A program made the translations under genes and the position numbers. From Trebonia sp963771985 (lineage in GTDB: Bacteria; Actinomycetota; Actinomycetes; Streptosporangiales; Streptosporangiaceae), in assembly GCA_963771985.1 (NCBI GenBank), contig CAVYVO010000028.1:124001-188000 (forward strand): DNA of 64,000 nt, in the 5' to 3' direction. The notes beneath the pieces are model-generated. The model saw nothing but the letters and a program-made list of their open reading frames with translations. It did not search any database and was not told the origin of the DNA. Each line of letters begins with the position of its first letter. Within the stretch, counting starts at the first letter, position 1. This document shows positions 1 to 7,878 of the stretch, one piece after another.

Positions 1-30
1 GTTACATGTGGTCGGCGGGACGGAGCATGC

Positions 31-1245
31 ATGTCGTGGGTCCGGTTGCGACTGGATCCCCCGATGCTCCGCCTGCTCGCCTTCGTGTGCGCGCTCGTCC
101 TCGTCGACACGATCTTCTTCTCGGCACTGGTGCCGCTGCTGCCCCATTACGCGCGGGTCGCCGACCTCTCCAAGGCAGGGGCGGGTGTCCTTGTCGCGGC
201 CTACCCGGCCGGGACGCTTGTCGGCGCACTGCCCGCCGGCGTGCTGGTCGCGAGGCTGGGTGACCGGCGGGTGGCGCTGCTTGGCCTGGCGCTGATGAGC
301 GCGGCCACGCTGGTCTTCGGCTGGACGACGACGGCCGGAGTGCTCGACGCGGCCCGGTTCGTGCAGGGCATCGGCGGGGCGTGTACCTGGGCGGCTGGCC
401 TGGCCTGGCTGGCGACCGCCGCCCCCGACGAACGACGTGGTGAACTCCTGGGGATGGCGTTCGGGTCCGCCGTCGTTGGCGCGCTCTTCGGGCCTGTCGT
501 CGGATGGATCGCGAACCAGGTAGGCACCGGTCCCGCTTTCTCCGCCGCCTCGTTCGGCGGAGCCGTCCTGATGGTAGCCGCCTTCACGGTGCCATCACCG
601 CGCAAGCCCGATCCGCAACGGCTTAAGGCCGCGTGGCCCGCGTTGCGTGACCGCCGGGTCGCCATGGGGGTATGGCTGATGGCGCTGGCCGGCATGGCTT
701 TCGGAGTAGTGGATGTGCTTGCGCCGCTCCGGCTTGCCCGGCTGGGCGCGTCCGGAACGATCATCGCGGCTACGTTCCTGTGCGCTGCCCTGGTTGAGTC
801 GATGCTCTCACCGGTCGCGGGGCGGATGTCCGACCGGCTGGGCGCGGCGCGGCCGCTGACGATTTCCCTGACCGCCGGCGCCGCGTGCGCTGTCCTCATA
901 CCGCTCGCGACGGCGACGCCATGGCTGATCGTGCTGCTCATCGTCGGCACGCCCTTCTACGGCTCGCTTTTCACTCCGGCCTCCGCCCTGCTCAGCGCGG
1001 GCGCACAAGAACTAGGCCTCAACCAGGGGATCGCGTTCTCCCTGTCCAACCTCACCTGGGCAGCCGGGCAGGCCATCGCCGCATCCGGAAGCGGCGCGCT
1101 CGCCGAAGCCACCTCGGACTTGGTCCCGTACCTGCTGCTCGCCGTCGCCTGCCTCGCGACGCTGGCCTGGCTGGTGCCGCGAACCCGGGCGAAGCAAGAG
1201 CAGGCTGGCGGGTCAGGCGCGACCGTTCGGAATAGTCGCCGTTAA
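31..1245 (+). CDS. MFS family transporter
   Basis: Cytoplasmic-membrane transporter of the major facilitator superfamily, probably exporting a drug or small molecule with proton antiport. About 12 hydrophobic helices can be counted over 404 residues, the usual size for the family. A GDRR loop motif lies near residue 80 (between helices 2 and 3), and a basic central loop near residues 190-210 separates the two halves. An ATG at 64 (MLRLLAF) places the start right at the first helix and is an equally good choice. The gene stands alone, and its 3' end overlaps the convergent SGNH hydrolase gene by 33 bases. The substrate cannot be read from the sequence. Confidence 0.85.
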   Translation: MSWVRLRLDPPMLRLLAFVCALVLVDTIFFSALVPLLPHYARVADLSKAGAGVLVAAYPAGTLVGALPAGVLVARLGDRRVALLGLALMSAATLVFGWTTTAGVLDAARFVQGIGGACTWAAGLAWLATAAPDERRGELLGMAFGSAVVGALFGPVVGWIANQVGTGPAFSAASFGGAVLMVAAFTVPSPRKPDPQRLKAAWPALRDRRVAMGVWLMALAGMAFGVVDVLAPLRLARLGASGTIIAATFLCAALVESMLSPVAGRMSDRLGAARPLTISLTAGAACAVLIPLATATPWLIVLLIVGTPFYGSLFTPASALLSAGAQELGLNQGIAFSLSNLTWAAGQAIAASGSGALAEATSDLVPYLLLAVACLATLAWLVPRTRAKQEQAGGSGATVRNSRR

Positions 1246-2583
1246 TCCCAAAGCCGGCGGGGAAGTCTGCGACGGGGACGGTGTGGGGAGTACTAGCGGG
1301 GTCGGCGACAGCGTGGGCAGCGCCTGCTCGTCGGCGAGGGCGATCGCCAGCTCGCCGGCCGCGTTGGGGTGCAGCGGCGCGGGGTCGCCGGGGCCCTGCA
1401 CATACGGGTCGGTAGTGCACAGCTCGTGGCCGGTGAACTGAGGCTGCGCCACCCCGAACCCGAACAGCCCGGCGCCCTGCGCCAGCACTGTGTTCAGCTG
1501 CCCGAGCCGGGACAGCAGCACCTTCTCCTTGGCCGGTGTCATCTCGTACTGCCGCAGGCAGCCGATCGACGACCCGAACGGCGAGTAGTACTCGTTGATG
1601 AGCACCGCCGGGTGCCCGGGCAGCTTGTCCAGGTCGCTGAGCAGCTCGTAATAGTTGCGCGTGAACGAGTCGAGCAACTGGCTGAAGTACGCGGAGGACA
1701 CCTTGTCATTGCACACCGTGGTGGCCGCGCACAGGCGTGTCATGACCGACCAGGACAGGTCGTCCGCCCCGACGCTGACGATGATCAGCTTCGCGCGGGT
1801 AGCCGCCTCGGCCACCGGCAGCTGCGGCGCGGCGATCTCGCCGTCGTACAGCACCTCCGGGCCGAGCAGGCCGTTCAGGATCGTCGCGCTGCCGCAGGCC
1901 AGGTTCAGCACGTTCCAGTTGTTGGCGGTCGCCAGGTCGCTCGCGTAGGAGTCCGGCGAGCGGCCGCATGCCTTGTCCAGGTCGCTTGGGTTCGCCCCCC
2001 AGGGCAGGCCCCAGCCCGCCGCCGTCGAGTCGCCGATCACCACGGCCTGCACGCCTGGCTGCGGCTTGCCAACGGGCGCCGGCTCGGTGGCCGGGTCCGC
2101 GCCCACCAGGTCGTCAAGCGTCTTGACGCTGCGCAGCACCTTGGGCGTGCCGGACGCGGTCAGGAGGATGCCGCCCAGGTTCACCACGCAGACGCACGCG
2201 ACCCCGGCCACGACCATCTTCCAGATCGCCGGCCGCTTGCGCACCGCGGCCACCGCGACCAGCGGTATGGCGGCGAACCCGACGGCGATCAGCGTCTCCC
2301 ACAGGAAATACCGCTCCCAGCCGGCGGCGAGCTGCTGGCTGAGCGTGAGCTCCACTTTCTGCGAGCCGTCCGCGCGGAGCATCTGCACCACTTGCGGGTC
2401 GATCGTGATGTGCTCGAGCGCCAGCCTAGGCCGGATAGGTCCGGTGAACTGCGGCTTGGTGGCCATCACCTGGCCGAACAGGTCTAGTTCACCTGGCCCC
2501 TTGATGCTGGCGTTCGGCAGTGTCGCGCCGACTTGCGCCGTCTGCCCGGCAGCGGAGACCGTCTGCAGCGGAGTTACCCGCAA
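1213..2583 (-). CDS. Membrane-anchored SGNH/GDSL-type hydrolase
   Basis: Probable cell-surface esterase or lipase of the SGNH hydrolase superfamily. The N-terminal third contains two hydrophobic segments (about residues 92-115 and 122-143). The catalytic domain follows, with block I GDST near residue 185 (nucleophile Ser) and block V HPNAAG near residue 405 (catalytic His). The start given is an in-frame TTG. The same frame stays open upstream to about 2670 and encodes a further hydrophobic anchor (AFYVLTFLVVTAGAIWLAL), so the true start is probably an unusual codon (CTG at 2658 or ATT at 2670) behind an AGGGGGG stretch. The substrate is unknown. Confidence 0.8.
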   Translation of the reverse strand: MRVTPLQTVSAAGQTAQVGATLPNASIKGPGELDLFGQVMATKPQFTGPIRPRLALEHITIDPQVVQMLRADGSQKVELTLSQQLAAGWERYFLWETLIAVGFAAIPLVAVAAVRKRPAIWKMVVAGVACVCVVNLGGILLTASGTPKVLRSVKTLDDLVGADPATEPAPVGKPQPGVQAVVIGDSTAAGWGLPWGANPSDLDKACGRSPDSYASDLATANNWNVLNLACGSATILNGLLGPEVLYDGEIAAPQLPVAEAATRAKLIIVSVGADDLSWSVMTRLCAATTVCNDKVSSAYFSQLLDSFTRNYYELLSDLDKLPGHPAVLINEYYSPFGSSIGCLRQYEMTPAKEKVLLSRLGQLNTVLAQGAGLFGFGVAQPQFTGHELCTTDPYVQGPGDPAPLHPNAAGELAIALADEQALPTLSPTPLVLPTPSPSQTSPPALGLTATIPNGRA

Positions 2584-2820
2584 CGCGAGCCAGATCGCTC
2601 CAGCCGTGACGACAAGGAAGGTAAGTACGTAGAAGGCTGCTGTCCGGGTGTGTAGCAGAATCTTCGTAATAGTTGATCCCCCCTGGGCGGTCAGCCCTCA
2701 CTGTACCCAGCGAGTCAGTGAGCGAATCCAGCCCGTTTGTGCCCATCCGAGCGTTTAGCCGGTTGTCTCCTGTGCCGTTGCCCGATTACCCGGGCGCTGT
2801 TCCGGCCCGATGATGACGTC

Positions 2821-3642
2821 ATGGAGACGGTGACGTTGCCGCAGGTACACCAGACGGGCGGGCTGATCGGCGCGGAGATCCGCGGGCTCGACCTCACCAG
2901 GGAGTACCCGGACGAAACCTACGAGGCCGTGCGCCGGGCGTGGGCCGAGCACGGCGTCATCTTCTTCCGCGACCAGCACCTGACCGCCGGGCAGCGGGAG
3001 AGCTTCGCGCGGCGGTTCGGCGAGATACGGGTCAGGCAGGAAGTGCGCAAGGAGCCGGAGCAGACGCGGGCCATCGGCGAGGGCTGGCACACGGACATGA
3101 CCTGCTTCGACGAACCGCCGGTGGCCACCATCCTGTTCGCGCAGGAGGTCCCGCCCTGGGGCGGCGACACGCTGTGGGCCGGCATGGGCCCCGCCTTCGA
3201 AGCCCTGTCGGCCGGGCTGCGCGGCACCCTCCTCGGCCTGCGCGCAGTGCACGCGAACGTCCGCAAGCTGGGCCTGAGCTACGAGCAGACCGACCCGCCC
3301 GAGCCCTCGATCGCGGAGTACGACGCGGCCGAGGGGCCGTTGCACCCGGTCGTCCGGCTCATTCCCGAGACGGGGCGGCGCGTGCTGTACGTGAACCCGG
3401 AGTTCACGACCCGTTTCGAGGGCTGGACCCGGCGCGAGAGCCTGCCGCTGCTGCGCTTCCTGTTCGATCACGGCGTGCGCCCGGAGTTCGTGACGCGGTT
3501 CACATGGGCGCCGGGATCGATCGCGTTCTGGGACAACCGCCAGGTGTGGCACTTCGCGGTCAACGACTACCAGGGCCAGCGCCGGGTGATGAACCGCATA
3601 CTTCTCACCGGCACCAAGCCGGTACCCGCGGGGGCAGACTAA
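2821..3642 (+). CDS. TauD/TfdA family Fe(II)/2-oxoglutarate dioxygenase
   Basis: Cytoplasmic non-heme iron dioxygenase that couples 2-oxoglutarate decarboxylation to oxidation of a substrate. Taurine, alkylsulfate and aryloxyalkanoate are known substrates in this family. The facial triad is visible: HTD at residues 90-92 (His and Asp ligands) and His near residue 244 in WHFAVNDY. The 2-oxoglutarate-binding Arg lies about ten residues later (QGQRR). The length of 273 residues matches the family. I chose ATG 2821 because the protein there begins directly with family-like sequence; an upstream in-frame ATG at 2737 adds 28 unrelated residues. No sulfonate transport genes are adjacent, so the substrate is open. 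Confidence 0.85.
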   Translation: METVTLPQVHQTGGLIGAEIRGLDLTREYPDETYEAVRRAWAEHGVIFFRDQHLTAGQRESFARRFGEIRVRQEVRKEPEQTRAIGEGWHTDMTCFDEPPVATILFAQEVPPWGGDTLWAGMGPAFEALSAGLRGTLLGLRAVHANVRKLGLSYEQTDPPEPSIAEYDAAEGPLHPVVRLIPETGRRVLYVNPEFTTRFEGWTRRESLPLLRFLFDHGVRPEFVTRFTWAPGSIAFWDNRQVWHFAVNDYQGQRRVMNRILLTGTKPVPAGAD

Positions 3643-3680
3643 GCTTCACCCGTTGACTGCCCAGGCCTAAGGACGCGTCG

Positions 3681-4469
3681 ATGACAACGCCGCCAGCATT
3701 TGACATCTCCACGGCCCACCCCGCGCGGGTCTACGACTACCTGCTCGGGGGAAAGGACCACTTCGCCGCGGACCGGGAAGCAGCCGAGGAGATCGTCGCG
3801 ATCAGCCCGAACGTGCTGGCCTCCGTCCGTGCCAACCGGGCCTTCCTGCGCCGCGTCGTCAGGTACCTCGCGGGCGAAGCTGGCATCCGGCAGTTCCTCG
3901 ACATCGGCACCGGGCTGCCCACCGCCGAGAACACCCATCAGGTCGCCCAGCAGATCGCGCCGCAGGCGCGGATCGTCTATGTGGACAACGACCCGATCGT
4001 GCTCACCCACGCCAGGGCACTGCTGACGAGCACGGCGGAGGGCGCGTGCGCGTACGTCGACGCGGATGTCCGGGACACCGACTTGGTGCTGCGGGAGGCG
4101 GCCGCGACGCTCGACTTCGGCGAGCCGATCGCGGTCATGATCCTGTGCACCATGCAGTACATTCCCGACGCCGACGACCCGCACGGGATCGTCGCCGCGC
4201 TGATGAACGCGGTTGCGCCCGGCAGCTACCTGGCCATGTCGGATACGACCCGGGACATCGACTCGCGGACGATGACGACCGGCGCCGCGAAGTACAACGC
4301 CCGGCTGGGTTCGGCCACGTTCACGCCGCGGACGCGTGCGGAGTACATCCGTTTCTTCGACGGCCTGGACTTCGTGGAGCCCGGCCTGGTCCCGCTGCCG
4401 CAATGGCGCCCGGAGTCACCCCCCACCGAGGTTCTCCCCATGTACGCGGCGGTCGGCCGCAAATCGTAG
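3681..4469 (+). CDS. SAM-dependent methyltransferase, DUF574 family
   Basis: Member of the actinobacterial DUF574 (Methyltransf_19) family. These are Rossmann-fold proteins predicted to bind S-adenosylmethionine, and most lack a known substrate. The family hallmark is present at the N-terminus: HPARVYDYLLGGKDHF at about residues 13-28. It is followed by the SAM-binding motif DIGTG at 74-78 and an acidic residue in VDNDP near 100 that would hold the ribose. The length of 262 residues is typical. It lies 38 bases after the dioxygenase on the same strand and may be cotranscribed with it. Actinomycetes often carry many paralogues, so the role cannot be inferred. Confidence 0.85.
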   Translation: MTTPPAFDISTAHPARVYDYLLGGKDHFAADREAAEEIVAISPNVLASVRANRAFLRRVVRYLAGEAGIRQFLDIGTGLPTAENTHQVAQQIAPQARIVYVDNDPIVLTHARALLTSTAEGACAYVDADVRDTDLVLREAAATLDFGEPIAVMILCTMQYIPDADDPHGIVAALMNAVAPGSYLAMSDTTRDIDSRTMTTGAAKYNARLGSATFTPRTRAEYIRFFDGLDFVEPGLVPLPQWRPESPPTEVLPMYAAVGRKS

Positions 4470-4577
4470 CTGCGAACAACGGGCGCCCGGATTGTCCCGG
4501 TATCAGCTGGTGGTCACGGCGTACGCGACGTGCGAGGCTGGGCTAGGTAGACACCTCAACGCGGAGGGAGGCCCGGC

Positions 4578-4769
4578 ATGGAAGCGGTTGTCGGCGACAG
4601 GATCTGTATCCACGGCAACGTCGTCGGGCACGCGGACCAGCACGGTGAGATCGTCGAGGTGCACGGCGACAAGGGCGAGCCGCCGTACCTGGTGCGGTTC
4701 GACGATGGCCACACCCGCCTGCTGTTTCCCGGTCCGGACGCGGTGATCGAGCACCCGACCCACAGCTGA
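4578..4769 (+). CDS. DUF1918 domain protein
   Basis: Small 63-residue protein of the actinobacterial DUF1918 family, whose function is not known. Family hallmarks are the N-terminal GDRI, a short GEIVEVHG strand, and PPYLVRFDDGHTRLLFPGPDA, a small SH3-like beta-barrel pattern. A GGAGGGAGG ribosome-binding sequence sits just before the ATG. A long perfect inverted repeat follows within ten bases of its stop and probably ends its transcript before clpP. Confidence 0.85.
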   Translation: MEAVVGDRICIHGNVVGHADQHGEIVEVHGDKGEPPYLVRFDDGHTRLLFPGPDAVIEHPTHS

Positions 4770-4778
4770 CCGGCGCTC

Positions 4779-4823
4779 GCTGCCGTGAGCGGATCTGCCG
4801 TGGGCAGATCCGCTCACGGCAGC
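4779..4823. terminator. 21-bp perfect inverted repeat between DUF1918 gene and clpP
   Basis: Arms at 4779-4799 and 4803-4823 are perfectly complementary over 21 bp with a 3-nt loop (GTG). There is no T-run, so this may be a U-less actinomycete-type terminator for the DUF1918 gene. It ends 23 bp before the first clpP ATG and could also act as an operator or as an mRNA stem. Confidence 0.6.
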
Positions 4824-4846
4824 GCGGCGCGCGGATCCCCCCGCTC

Positions 4847-5497
4847 ATGACGCACGCTGGTGCCATGGCACAGGAAGAAAAAATCCCGGTCTTCACCGAA
4901 CGAACCCGGCTTTCTCTGCTGCAGCACCGCGTCCTCGTGCTCGACGGAGTGCTCGACGACGATAACGGGACCCTGCTGGCGACCCAATTCCTCACGCTCG
5001 CCGATGAGGAGCCTGACGCGGACATCGCGCTGTGGATCAACTCGCCAGGCGGTTCCGTCCCGTCGATGCTCGCGATCCGCGACATCATGCGGCTCATCCC
5101 GTGTGATGTGGCCACCCTGGCACTGGGGATCGCGTGCAGCGCCGGGCAGTTCCTGCTGTCCGCGGGAACGAGGGGCAAGCGCTTCGCGCTGCAGCACTCC
5201 CGCATCCTGATGCACCAGGGCTCGGCTGGCATCGGCGGCTCGGCCGTGGAGGTCGAACTGCAGGCCAACGACCTGCGGCAAACCCGCGACACGGTGCTTG
5301 GCCTGATCGCCGAAGACACGGGGCAGCCGGTGGACCGGATCTTCGAGGACTCCCGGCACGACCACTGGTATAGCGCGGTCGAGGCCCGCGATTACGGGTT
5401 CGTCGACGCGATCGCCGAATCGTTCGGCCAGGTGATGCCGTCGAAGAAGCGGCCGTTCGGATTGCGGTCAAACCTATCGGGGGCGCAGAGCGCATGA
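4847..5497 (+). CDS. clpP: ATP-dependent Clp protease proteolytic subunit
   Basis: Serine protease subunit that forms heptameric rings in the cytoplasm and degrades proteins fed by a Clp ATPase. The catalytic triad is in place: Ser98 in ACSAGQFLL, His123 in LMHQGS, and Asp168 in FEDSRHD. The GG(S) oxyanion segment INSPGGS lies at 64-70. The length of 216 residues is typical. ATG 4865 (MAQEEK) is an alternative start that drops six residues. The stop overlaps the start of the second clpP-like gene (ATGA), so the two are translationally coupled and probably form a mixed tetradecamer, as actinobacterial ClpP pairs do. Confidence 0.92.
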   Translation: MTHAGAMAQEEKIPVFTERTRLSLLQHRVLVLDGVLDDDNGTLLATQFLTLADEEPDADIALWINSPGGSVPSMLAIRDIMRLIPCDVATLALGIACSAGQFLLSAGTRGKRFALQHSRILMHQGSAGIGGSAVEVELQANDLRQTRDTVLGLIAEDTGQPVDRIFEDSRHDHWYSAVEARDYGFVDAIAESFGQVMPSKKRPFGLRSNLSGAQSA

Positions 5498-6081
5498 GCT
5501 ATCCGATTCCCAGCGTCATCACCGAGAATCCCCGCGGCGACCGGATCATGGACGTCTACTCGCACCTGCTCACCGAGCGGATCGTCTACCTCGGCACCGC
5601 GATCGACCCCGGGGTGGCCAACGCGCTCATCGCCCAGCTCTTCTGCCTGGAGGCACGCAGCCCCGAGCAGGAGATCAACCTGTACATCAACTGCGAAGGC
5701 GGCGATATGACCTCGATGCTCGCCGTATACGACACGATCAGGTACATCCAGACGCCGGTCTACACGACGTGCGTCGGCCAGGCGATCGCGGCGGGCGCCG
5801 TCCTGCTCGCCGCCGGGGCGCCCGGACGGCGGGCCATGCTGCCGCACGCCCGGGTCGTGCTGCACCAGCCCGCGGCGCGCGGCCAGGGCGCCATCCCGGA
5901 CCTGATCTTGCAGGCCGACGAGGTGGTGCGGCTGCGCGCCGAGATGGAGGCGGTGCTGTCGCTGCACACCGGCCAGTCCGTGCGGACGCTGCGCGCCGAC
6001 ACCGACAGGGACCGCGTTTTCACCGCCGAGGCCGCCCTGGCCTACGGCCTAGTCGACCAGGTGCTCATCGACCGGTCCTGA
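5494..6081 (+). CDS. ClpP-like subunit lacking the catalytic serine (ClpR-like)
   Basis: Second subunit of the coupled clpP operon, 195 residues. It carries the ClpP fold and most signature residues: INCEGGDMTSML at 65-76, His124 in VVLHQP and Asp169 in ADTDRD. The active-site loop, however, reads GQAIAAG where active ClpP has GQAASMG, so the nucleophile position is Ala99 (codon GCG at 5788-5790). The subunit should therefore not cleave peptides itself. By analogy with ClpR of plastids and cyanobacteria, it would act in assembly, gating or ATPase docking of a mixed particle with the upstream ClpP. That role is inference; the substitution is read directly from the sequence. Confidence 0.85.
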   Translation: MSYPIPSVITENPRGDRIMDVYSHLLTERIVYLGTAIDPGVANALIAQLFCLEARSPEQEINLYINCEGGDMTSMLAVYDTIRYIQTPVYTTCVGQAIAAGAVLLAAGAPGRRAMLPHARVVLHQPAARGQGAIPDLILQADEVVRLRAEMEAVLSLHTGQSVRTLRADTDRDRVFTAEAALAYGLVDQVLIDRS

Positions 6082-6088
6082 ACCCGCG

Positions 6089-6479
6089 GGCCGATCGCGC
6101 AATCGACCACAGTAGGGCAACGTTCCGGAACAAGGTGATTGTTCGGCGTGTCCCTGGGCCGTGATGCGGTTTACTCGCCCTTCGCGGCCAGCCGCCGTGC
6201 GGCGATGTCCGGGATGCGGCTTCCGCGCAGGGCGCGGCACGGCCGGCCAGTTCCCTGCGCGCGGCGCAGCGCCCGCCCGGGGACACCGGGGGCAGACCGG
6301 GCAGTGGCTGTCCGTCCGCCATCATGGCGGATCGAAAGGCACCCCAGAGGGTGCCTTTCGATCCGCCATGATGCGTGAGCCTGCCCGGAGGGCCGTTCAT
6401 GGCACGCGCGTGCCGTCTGCTGAGCGTGCCGCGGGGGCATGGCGGCGGGGAGCGGGGACTTCCCGTAACGGGAGATAAG
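6089..6479 (-). repeat. Dispersed palindromic repeat element, copy A
   Basis: Non-coding stretch of about 390 bp between clpP and clgR. Read on the minus strand it begins with CTTATCTCCCGTTACG and ends with GTGGTCGATTGCGCGATC. A shorter copy with the same two end blocks lies on the plus strand at 35352-35597. The last ~90 bp of the two copies match closely (AATCACCTTGTT, GGAACGTT and CTACTGTGG are all shared). The middle differs; this copy carries a 25-bp perfect hairpin at 6320-6373. I see no transposase, so this looks like a non-autonomous or REP-like element. Confidence 0.7.
6320..6373. repeat. 25-bp perfect inverted repeat inside repeat element copy A
   Basis: Arms 6320-6344 and 6349-6373 are perfectly complementary with a 4-nt loop (CAGA). 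The hairpin sits centrally in the dispersed element. It is much longer than a usual terminator and has no T-run. The second copy of the element has a different, shorter palindrome at the corresponding place. Confidence 0.8.
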
Positions 6480-6512
6480 AAGGTGGAACGGGCAGCCTCA
6501 CGCGACACGCCG

Positions 6513-6854
6513 TCAGGCCGCCAGAGCGAGGACGGTCGGGGCGGCAGAGGCCTGTGCGGCGCGGGTTGCGCTAGTGCTCTGCGAGCGGCGCAGGTCCTCG
6601 GTGACCTGAGTGGTCAGATCGGCCAGGGTTGTGTCCAGTGCGCCTGCCAGGGCGGCGATCATCTCGCTGGACGGCTCCTTGCGCCCGCGCTCGATCTCGG
6701 AAAGATACTGCGGCGAGATCCCGGCCCGCCCCGCGGTCTCCGCGAGGGTTTCCGCCCGCTCCGCACGCAAGGCCCGCAGGCGGCTGCCGAGCACCTCGCG
6801 CCACAGCGGCTCAGGCTGCTTCCGTGTCAGGGGATAGATCCGGGCCTCGGGCAT
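6513..6854 (-). CDS. clgR: ClgR/PopR-like XRE-family regulator
   Basis: DNA-binding protein of 113 residues with an N-terminal Cro/C1-type helix-turn-helix (about residues 35-60). The segment ISPQYLSEIERGRKEPSS is characteristic of the ClgR/PopR group, which activates clp protease genes in actinobacteria. Its position opposite the clpP pair supports that role. The protein ends in LALAA. In Streptomyces, ClgR and PopR are known to be turned over by ClpP through C-terminal alanine signals, so this tail looks like the feedback degron. A GCGAA-N7-TTCGC inverted repeat at 6884-6900 lies upstream and could be an operator. The exact family member (ClgR or PopR) is not certain. Confidence 0.8.
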   Translation of the reverse strand: MPEARIYPLTRKQPEPLWREVLGSRLRALRAERAETLAETAGRAGISPQYLSEIERGRKEPSSEMIAALAGALDTTLADLTTQVTEDLRRSQSTSATRAAQASAAPTVLALAA

Positions 6855-6858
6855 AGCA

Positions 6859-7878
6859 TCACTGTAGACAGCGGCGGCCGATGGCGAAATCGGCGTTCGC
6901 TGCCGGCATACCGTGGCGGCGCTTCGCGAGTGCCCGTAACGGCTGAGGAGTCAGCCGCGTCCGTTCGGGATAATGGTTTTGCTGACGCGCCGCCTTGCGG
7001 AGCCGCTGGCGCTGCGGGCGGATGGTGGCGGCCGGGTCCCGGGCCGACACCCGGCCGGCCTCGAAGACACCGAAGCGGGTGCAAGCGGAGGCGGCCATCA
7101 GCGCCAGACCCGACAGGGCGGCGGCCGTGCGGCTGCGGCCGGCGAGCACGGCGCCGGACAGGCCTGCGGCTGTCAGCACCTCGCCGGCCTCCATCAGCCT
7201 TCCGGCGCGGCCCGACTGGTACGGTTTCGCGCCCTCGCCCAGACGCTGCACCAGCATGCTCTTCGCCGTGAGTTCGGTCGCCGCGCCGAGCACCGCGAAC
7301 CTGACCGCGGGACCCGCGGCGCTCGGGCCGACCGCCAGCATGCCGAGACCGCCGGCGGCGGTGGCCGCGGACCCGGCGAACACGTAGGGCATCTCGCAGT
7401 AGGCGTCGCGCCAGGCCGGGACGGCGGTATCGCAGATCAGCGCGGCCGTGTAGGTGCCGACCCCGGCGCCAAGCGCGGCCGCCGCGCCCGCCTTCGGCAG
7501 CTTGCCGGTCACCGCGCTCGCGGCCGCGGCAGCCGCGAGCGGCCCGTAGCCCGCGATAAGCCACGAGCCGACGCTCATCGGCGACGTCACTTTGAACACG
7601 CGCAGCATGTTGAGGAACCGCGCGGGACGGCCGAGGTCCATGACCAGAGCCACGCCGGAGAGGCCGATGGCCGCGGCCGTCCCCACCTTCGACGCGCGGG
7701 CCAGCTCGGCGTTGCCGCGGGCCTGGGCGAAAGCGGCCAGCAAGGACGATGCGCTCGCAAGGCCGCCGAGGAAAAGGTAACCGGGCACCTCCGGGCTGCG
7801 CCACACTGGTTCCTTGATCACCGGCCGCCCGTAGTATCCGTCGGTGCGCGCCGGGTTCTCGCCGTCGGCGTGGTTCAT
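6859..7878 (-). CDS. nrfD: NrfD-like membrane subunit of formate dehydrogenase
   Basis: Polytopic membrane protein of the NrfD/PsrC family, 339 residues with about eight hydrophobic helices. Such subunits pass electrons between an iron-sulfur subunit and the quinone pool. The N-terminus contains the typical YYGRPVIKEPVW and PGYLFLGGLA. It overlaps the fdhB remnant by 4 bases, the usual fdhA-fdhB-nrfD order. Both upstream partner genes are broken, so the protein is probably without function here. The last ~45 residues after RPQRQRLRK do not look like family sequence and run up to the clgR start, which suggests a lost stop codon. Confidence 0.75.
   Translation of the reverse strand: MNHADGENPARTDGYYGRPVIKEPVWRSPEVPGYLFLGGLASASSLLAAFAQARGNAELARASKVGTAAAIGLSGVALVMDLGRPARFLNMLRVFKVTSPMSVGSWLIAGYGPLAAAAAASAVTGKLPKAGAAAALGAGVGTYTAALICDTAVPAWRDAYCEMPYVFAGSAATAAGGLGMLAVGPSAAGPAVRFAVLGAATELTAKSMLVQRLGEGAKPYQSGRAGRLMEAGEVLTAAGLSGAVLAGRSRTAAALSGLALMAASACTRFGVFEAGRVSARDPAATIRPQRQRLRKAARQQNHYPERTRLTPQPLRALAKRRHGMPAANADFAIGRRCLQ

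Noticed and set aside
6065..6508. 147-residue open frame across repeat element copy A
   Set aside because: A similar peptide stretch (ITLFRNV, LLWSIA) appears in copy B, but this follows from DNA identity of the repeat. The frame in copy B is interrupted and starts elsewhere.
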